The position numbers were made by a program, and so were the translations under genes. This document shows, piece after piece, positions 59,135-64,000 of a stretch of 64,000 nucleotides of DNA. The first letter of the stretch is position 1, and every line of letters starts with the position of its first letter. Source of the stretch: JAJFJD01 sp965228695 (GTDB taxonomy: Bacteria; Pseudomonadota; Alphaproteobacteria; UBA8366); assembly GCA_965228695.1 (NCBI GenBank), contig CBDDIB010000002.1, positions 4,216,001-4,280,000 of the forward strand, written 5' to 3'. The notes beneath the pieces are model-generated. The model saw nothing but the letters and a program-made list of their open reading frames with translations. It did not search any database and had not been told where the DNA came from.

Positions 59135-60484
59135 ATGGAAAACCGCAATAAATCAGCGAAAAAGAAAATCGCCATTATCGGCGCGGGCGCGTCCGGGATA
59201 TGCGTCGCGAAATACCTTCTGGAGGCGGGTTTCGACGTCACGATCTTCGAAATCGGTACCCAGATTGGCGGCCTGTGGTGCTACCAAAACGACAACGGAC
59301 GGTCATCCTGTTACCGGACATTGCATATCAACACGTCGCGCGGCGTAACCCATTTTCACGATTTCGACTTCGACGAGTCGGTGCAGGCCTTCCCGGACCA
59401 TCGGGACATGCATGCCTACCTCGTTCGGTATGCCGACCATTTCGGGGTGACGCCCCGAATACGGTTCGAAACGCCCGTTGCCGACCTACGGCCGATTTTC
59501 GATCCGATCCGCGAAGCCCCGAAATGGGAGATCGAAACCGCATCCGGCGAAATCCGACAGTTCGACACCGCGATCGTCTGTGCCGGCCACCTCACGAAGC
59601 CGTTGCACGTTCCGATGTTCCGGGACGACTTCGCCGGCGATTATGTACACTCGCACTACTATCGCGAGCCGGAGGATTTCGTCGGCAAACGAATTTGCGT
59701 CGTCGGCGTCGGCAACAGCGGTTGCGACATCGTCAGCGACATCTGCGTCACCTCGCCGCGAACGGTTCTGGTGGCGCGGTCGGGCGTGTTGGTCCTGCCG
59801 AAACTCTTTCTCGGCATCCCCTTCACCGACATCACGAACGAACTGCAGCGCGATTGGATCCCCGATTGGGTTCGCACGCCGCTGATCCGTTTCATGACGT
59901 GGGTCGTGCACGGCGACATGAGAAAACTCGGCTTCAAACCGCCGGACGCCCGGGCCCACGTCACCAGCAACGCGACGGTCGTCAATCATATCGCCTACCG
60001 CCGCATCGAGGTGAAGCAGGGCATCGAGAAGATCGACGGCAAGCGGATACATTTCGCGGACGGCACCTCCGACGAATTCGATATCCTGATCGCGGCGACG
60101 GGCTATTTGATCGACCTGCCCTTTCTGTCGGACGACGTGGTGCCGATCAAAGACAACACCATCGACCTGTATCAGCGGATCGTGCCGCCGAATTGGCCGG
60201 GCCTGTACTTCATGGGCATGTTCAACACCAATACCGCGCTGAACATGATCTTCGAATATCAGGCTCGCTGGATCCGCGACATCGAACGGGGCGACGCCGT
60301 GCTGCCGCCCGCCGCTGAAATGCGCGCGGCCATCAACGACCAAAAACAATGGGTGCAGCGGACCTACAAAGCCTCGCCGCGTCACACGATCGAAGAAGAA
60401 GTCGTGCCGTACCGTAAAAGCCTGCGGCGGTCGATGCGCCGGATGCGGCAGCTTGCCAAACGTGGCGCGCCAGCGGCCGGGTAG
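59135..60484 (+). CDS. Flavin-containing monooxygenase (FMO/BVMO superfamily)
   Basis: A 449-residue FAD/NADPH enzyme. FAD-binding GAGASG near 16-21 with QIGGLW; an FMO-type fingerprint FAGDYVHSHYY (FxGxxxHxxxY) near 168-178; NADPH-binding VVGVGNSGCD near 190; and the ATG motif near 332. The fingerprint is of the FMO type rather than the classical BVMO FxGxxxHxxxWP form, favouring N- or S-oxygenation, although many such proteins are uncharacterised. Start ATG 59135, weak ribosome-binding site. Converges with an alpha/beta hydrolase gene. Confidence 0.88.
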   Translation: MENRNKSAKKKIAIIGAGASGICVAKYLLEAGFDVTIFEIGTQIGGLWCYQNDNGRSSCYRTLHINTSRGVTHFHDFDFDESVQAFPDHRDMHAYLVRYADHFGVTPRIRFETPVADLRPIFDPIREAPKWEIETASGEIRQFDTAIVCAGHLTKPLHVPMFRDDFAGDYVHSHYYREPEDFVGKRICVVGVGNSGCDIVSDICVTSPRTVLVARSGVLVLPKLFLGIPFTDITNELQRDWIPDWVRTPLIRFMTWVVHGDMRKLGFKPPDARAHVTSNATVVNHIAYRRIEVKQGIEKIDGKRIHFADGTSDEFDILIAATGYLIDLPFLSDDVVPIKDNTIDLYQRIVPPNWPGLYFMGMFNTNTALNMIFEYQARWIRDIERGDAVLPPAAEMRAAINDQKQWVQRTYKASPRHTIEEEVVPYRKSLRRSMRRMRQLAKRGAPAAG

Positions 60485-60493
60485 AGATTCGGG

Positions 60494-61375
60494 TCAGTCG
60501 CGGCCCGGGAACAACGTGTCGGATACGGACCGCGGGTCTCGGACGGACCAACGGTCCTGCTCGACCTTCGCCAGGAATTCGCGCACCGCACCGTTGAAGG
60601 CGTCCGGCTCCTCCAGATTGCAGGCATGCCCGGTCTTCGGAATGACGACCAGCCCGGCGCCCGGAATGACACGTTTGAGATAGAGATTCGCGTCGAGGCA
60701 CGGTTCGTCCTCGTCCCCCGTCACCAGCAGCGACGGCGTGGTCATCTCGCGCAGTTGCGGTTCCAGGTCGTATAGCGACGGCCGCACCGCCTGGACGCCG
60801 CGCAAGGTATTCGCCGACCCGGCCGCCGAATGCGAACAGAGCTGTTCCATGAATTCCGCATACCCGCGCGGGTCTTTGTTCTCGAACTGCACGCGCGTCG
60901 GCCCGGCTCCGTACACCTTTCCCATGGCCTCCATGCCGTCGCGCTCCAACTTGTCCGCGGCGGCTTCGGTTTCCGATTTGAACTGATCTCGATGCTCCCG
61001 ATTCGCGCCGTAGCCGCACCCGGCGATGACGAGGCTCGCCGCCATCTCGGGATAACGCAGTCCGAAATGCGCCGCCGCGAAGCCACCCATGCTCAGCCCG
61101 ATGACATGCGCCCTGTCGACGCCGGCCGCCCGCATGACCGCCGCGATATCGTCCGTCGCGATGTCCTGGCTATAGAGCGACCGGTCCTCCGGCACGTCGG
61201 ACGGCGGATAGCCGCGGGCGTTGTAGATGATGCAGCGATAGAGCCGCGAGAAGTATCGCACCTGCGGCTCCCAACTGCGCGCATCGCCGGCGAACTCATG
61301 GACGAAGACGATCGAAAACCCGCTGCCGGTCTCTTCGAAGTGAAGCTTCGCGCCTTGCGCTTCAGCATATGGCAT
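60494..61375 (-). CDS. Alpha/beta hydrolase
   Basis: A 293-residue alpha/beta hydrolase: oxyanion HEFAGDARSW, nucleophile elbow GLSMGGF (Ser near 100), acid Asp in LLVTGDEDEPC, and catalytic His in IPKTGHACNLEEP. Similar to 3-oxoadipate enol-lactonase-type and related carboxylesterases. Start ATG 61375 has a GGGAGAAC ribosome-binding site; sequence further upstream in this frame is not conserved. Neighbouring FMO and M81 genes are transcribed differently, so a shared pathway is not demonstrated. Confidence 0.88.
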   Translation of the reverse strand: MPYAEAQGAKLHFEETGSGFSIVFVHEFAGDARSWEPQVRYFSRLYRCIIYNARGYPPSDVPEDRSLYSQDIATDDIAAVMRAAGVDRAHVIGLSMGGFAAAHFGLRYPEMAASLVIAGCGYGANREHRDQFKSETEAAADKLERDGMEAMGKVYGAGPTRVQFENKDPRGYAEFMEQLCSHSAAGSANTLRGVQAVRPSLYDLEPQLREMTTPSLLVTGDEDEPCLDANLYLKRVIPGAGLVVIPKTGHACNLEEPDAFNGAVREFLAKVEQDRWSVRDPRSVSDTLFPGRD

Positions 61376-61498
61376 CCTGTTCTCCCTTGGCGGCTCGGGC
61401 CGGCCGTTCCGAAATTCCGCATCGAATTTGCGGGACCGCGTTTTCAATTATGCTAGATTTTCTAACACGGAAAGGGAACGGGGAGCGAGACAGACACC

Positions 61499-62998
61499 AT
61501 GGCACGCATTGGCATTGCTGGGTTCCAGCACGAAACGAACACCTTCGCACCGGTCAAAGCCGACTTGGAAGAATTCGAGAATATCGCCGGCGCGCCGCAA
61601 GTTCCCCGCGGAAACGAACTCTTCGAAGAGATGAAAGGGCTGAACACCTCGATCAGCGGGTTCATCGACGAAGCACGGAAACAGGGGCACGAGTTGGTCC
61701 CCTCGCTGTGGGCGTCGGCGACACCGTCCGCCCATGTGACGGACCGTGCATTCGATACCCTGACCGGGCATATCGTCGATGACATCAAGGCCGCCGGAGC
61801 GCTCGACGGAGTCTATCTCTGTCTGCACGGCGCCATGGTGACCGAGAGCTATCAGGACGGCGAAGGGGAAATCCTGCGCCGCGTTCGCAACGCCATCGGC
61901 CCGGACATCCCGCTCGTCGCGTCGCTCGACCTGCACAGCAACACGACGCAGCAAATGGTCGATCTGGCGTCGGTGCTGGTCGCCTACCGGACCTATCCGC
62001 ATGTGGACCAGGCCGAGACCGGTCAGCGCGCGGCGATCATGCTCGACCGCATTCTCAAGGACGAGACCTTGCCGTCGAAATCCTTCCGACGTCCGCCCTT
62101 CCTGATTCCTTTGGTCTGGCAATGTTCGATGATGGAACCGGCGGCCTCGATCTACGAGCGTATGCGCGCGATGGAACGCGTGAACCCGTCGCTGCCCTCG
62201 CTGTCCTTCACGCCGGGATTCCCGGCCGCCGACATCGCCGAATGCGGCCCCGCCGTGCTGGCCTACGGCACGTCGCCGCAGGTCGCCGACGAAGCGGCGG
62301 ACGAATTGTGCCGCATGGTCACCAACGCGGAAGGCGATTTCGCCGGAACACTGTTCGACCCGGACGCCGGCGTTCTGGAGGCGCGAAAACTCTATGCCGG
62401 GAAACCCATCGTGCTGGCGGACACCCAGGACAATCCCGGCGCCGGCGGCCCCTCCGATACCGTCGGTCTGCTCGAAGCGCTGGTCCGCAATGATGCGCAA
62501 GACGCCGTGTTCGCCACGGTCTACGATCCCGATGCCGCGAAAGCCGCCCACGCCGCCGGCGTCGGGGCGACCGTCGGCCTCGCCATCGGCGCGACGTCCG
62601 GCATGCCGGGACACGAGCCGTTCCAAGGCGAATTCACGGTGGAGTCGCTTACCGACGGGCAGTTCATCGGCACCGGTCCGATGAAACGCGGGGTCCGGTA
62701 CCGCATGGGACCGACCGCCGTTCTGCGGATCGGCGGCGTCCAGGTCATCGTCACCAGCGGCAAGACACAGGTCAATGATCAGTCGATCATCCGTCACACC
62801 GGGATCGAGTTGGAAAAGCTGAAGATCATCGCGCTCAAAAGTTCGGTCCACTTCCGCGCCGATTTTCACGAACTCGCCGGGGACATCCTCGTCGTCGTCG
62901 CGCCCGGCCCGAACGTCGCGGATCACCTGCAACTCGATTACAAGAACCTGCGGTCCGGCATCCGCCTGACCCCGCTTGGACCCGAACATGCGCCCTAG
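61499..62998 (+). CDS. M81 family metallopeptidase (MlrC-like)
   Basis: A 499-residue protein beginning ARIGIAGFQHETNTFAPVKA, with LDGVYLCLHGAMV in the first domain and VLADTQDNPGAGGPSDTVGL at the start of the C-terminal domain. This is the layout of MlrC/DUF1485 proteins, which in sphingomonads degrade microcystin/nodularin peptides but are widespread with unknown substrates. No signal peptide. It is followed by an LLM flavoenzyme gene 58 bp downstream in the same direction, so the two may be co-transcribed. Confidence 0.88.
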   Translation: MARIGIAGFQHETNTFAPVKADLEEFENIAGAPQVPRGNELFEEMKGLNTSISGFIDEARKQGHELVPSLWASATPSAHVTDRAFDTLTGHIVDDIKAAGALDGVYLCLHGAMVTESYQDGEGEILRRVRNAIGPDIPLVASLDLHSNTTQQMVDLASVLVAYRTYPHVDQAETGQRAAIMLDRILKDETLPSKSFRRPPFLIPLVWQCSMMEPAASIYERMRAMERVNPSLPSLSFTPGFPAADIAECGPAVLAYGTSPQVADEAADELCRMVTNAEGDFAGTLFDPDAGVLEARKLYAGKPIVLADTQDNPGAGGPSDTVGLLEALVRNDAQDAVFATVYDPDAAKAAHAAGVGATVGLAIGATSGMPGHEPFQGEFTVESLTDGQFIGTGPMKRGVRYRMGPTAVLRIGGVQVIVTSGKTQVNDQSIIRHTGIELEKLKIIALKSSVHFRADFHELAGDILVVVAPGPNVADHLQLDYKNLRSGIRLTPLGPEHAP

Positions 62999-63056
62999 TT
63001 GGGCGGTACCGCATTCGTGAGTGAAGGTTCGGCAACGCGAAGGAATTGAACGGCAA

Positions 63057-63968
63057 ATGAATCTCGGAGTCGTTTTCCCGCAGCTCGATATCGGCGACGA
63101 TCCGATCGCCATCCGCGACTATGCCCAGGCGGCGGAGGCATTGGGATACACGCATATCCTTGCCTTCGATCACGTGCTCGGCATGAACGCGGCGAGCCGT
63201 CCCGGATGGAAGGGCTACTACGATCACCGGGACATGTTCCACGAACCCTTCGTGCTGTTCGGCTATCTGGCGGGACAAACGGAGCGCATCGGCTTCCTGA
63301 CCGGCATCATCGTCCTGCCGCAGCGGCAGACGCCGCTGGTCGCGAAACAGGCGGCCCAGGTCGATGTCCTAAGCGGCGGCCGGTTGCGCCTCGGCGTCGG
63401 GATCGGTTGGAACGCCGACGAGTTTGCGGGCATGGGCGAGAATTTTCGAAACCGCGGCCGCCGCATTGAAGAACAGATCACCCTGCTGCGGAAACTCTGG
63501 ACCGAGGACCTCGTCACCTTCGATGGGGAATGGCACAGGATCGTCGATGCCGGGATCAACCCCCTGCCGGTGCAGCGCCCGATTCCGATCTGGATCGGCG
63601 GCGGCGCCGAGCCGGTCATCAAGCGCATCGGCCGGATGGGCGACGGCTGGTTGCCGCAATTCCCCTCGATGGATCCGGTGCTTTCCCGCACGGGTTCACA
63701 GTCCCGCCGCCACGAGCCGCCGGAAGAGCTGATCGAACGAATGCACGGTTATGCGCGGGAAGCCGGTCGCGACCCGGCCGAAATCGGTATCGAAGGACGG
63801 TCATCGATCGCCGGGCAATCGCCGGAAGAATGGATCGCGGTCCGCGATCGCTGGCAAAGCCTCGGCGCAACGCATTTGTCGGTCAACACGATGCGCGCCG
63901 ACCTCAAAGGCCCCGACGCCCAGATCGACGCCATCCGACGGTACAAGCAAGCCATCGACGGCGCGTAG
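63057..63968 (+). CDS. LLM class F420-type flavin-dependent oxidoreductase
   Basis: A 303-residue luciferase-like monooxygenase: NLGVVFPQLDIGDDPIAIRDYAQAAEALGY, FLTGIIVLPQRQTPLVAKQAAQVD, GGRLRLGVGIGWNADEF and IWIGGGAEPVIKRIGRMGDGW are standard for TIGR03619-like proteins. Start ATG 63057 rather than the longer in-frame opening, because the former gives a canonical N-terminus. Its cofactor may be FMN or F420. The gene ends 32 bp before the window boundary. Confidence 0.88.
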   Translation: MNLGVVFPQLDIGDDPIAIRDYAQAAEALGYTHILAFDHVLGMNAASRPGWKGYYDHRDMFHEPFVLFGYLAGQTERIGFLTGIIVLPQRQTPLVAKQAAQVDVLSGGRLRLGVGIGWNADEFAGMGENFRNRGRRIEEQITLLRKLWTEDLVTFDGEWHRIVDAGINPLPVQRPIPIWIGGGAEPVIKRIGRMGDGWLPQFPSMDPVLSRTGSQSRRHEPPEELIERMHGYAREAGRDPAEIGIEGRSSIAGQSPEEWIAVRDRWQSLGATHLSVNTMRADLKGPDAQIDAIRRYKQAIDGA

Positions 63969-64000
63969 TGTTAGCGGGCGTTGTTCGGTACCCGCCAGAC

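Noticed and set aside
59135..60484. Calling the flavoenzyme a Baeyer-Villiger monooxygenase
   Set aside because: The fingerprint ends HSHYY rather than HxxxWP/D, so the FMO type is preferred.
1..64000. CRISPR array, prophage, insertion sequence or replication origin
   Set aside because: No regularly spaced repeats, transposase/integrase genes, phage structural genes or DnaA-box clusters were seen.

Overview
The window comes from a high-GC bacterium and is gene-dense on both strands. It looks like a free-living, metabolically versatile alphaproteobacterium, probably Rhodospirillales-like. The grounds are codon and GC character; three substrate-binding-protein transporter types side by side (ABC, TRAP, tripartite tricarboxylate); HspQ, a PRDX6-type peroxiredoxin and DUF2786/DUF1330/DUF1499/DUF4864 genes; and an intergenic repeat with the CATCCTTCGAGACG signature common in that class. 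No rRNA, phage, IS element, plasmid or CRISPR signature is visible. One tRNA (Ser, anticodon GCT) is present. The organism assignment is inference.

Layout. 51-6445: a polysaccharide deacetylase, divergent from a tightly coupled pair (radical SAM/SPASM enzyme overlapping a Tat-signal, lysine-rich, cysteine-cluster WD40 protein), converging with a large membrane-anchored helical-repeat protein. This is the best candidate for an undescribed system. 6480-10378: a three-subunit molybdenum hydroxylase operon ending in a MoaD-like gene. 10636-13730: trehalose-phosphatase, glyoxalase I and a UbiD-family decarboxylase. 13753-17586: sulfatase, divergent from a membrane adenylate cyclase carrying a [2Fe-2S] domain, then an AhpD-like protein. 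17916-22698: TRAP transporter genes (three apparent single-base frameshifts), an MBL-fold hydrolase and a hydratase. 22862-28553 (minus): a spermidine/putrescine-type ABC transporter operon running on into an Asp/Glu (hydantoin) racemase and a GNAT enzyme. 28814-36437: hydrolase, zinc-ribbon membrane protein, MFS and AEC transporters, GNAT, then a GntR regulator with an LLM flavoenzyme and a class V aminotransferase. 36460-39148: four minus-strand genes, three with secretion or lipoprotein signals. 39281-44422: an iclR-adh-tctCBA operon. 44648-50007: lipase, GIY-YIG nuclease, tRNA-Ser, DHA2 efflux pump, peroxiredoxin and small genes. 50074-58567: rhomboid, divergent aconitase, GST, deacetylase, DUF2786 protein, M24 peptidase, second UbiD and HspQ. 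59135-63968: flavin monooxygenase, alpha/beta hydrolase, M81 metallopeptidase and a second LLM enzyme.

How it works together: the region is largely catabolic, pairing small-organic-acid and amine uptake systems with oxidoreductases, decarboxylases and hydrolases under local GntR and IclR regulators. Regulatory observations not tied to a single gene: all three SBP-dependent transporter operons have a strong hairpin directly after the SBP gene; two genes appear to start at ATC behind a good Shine-Dalgarno; and inverted-repeat operators lie just upstream of the GntR and IclR genes.
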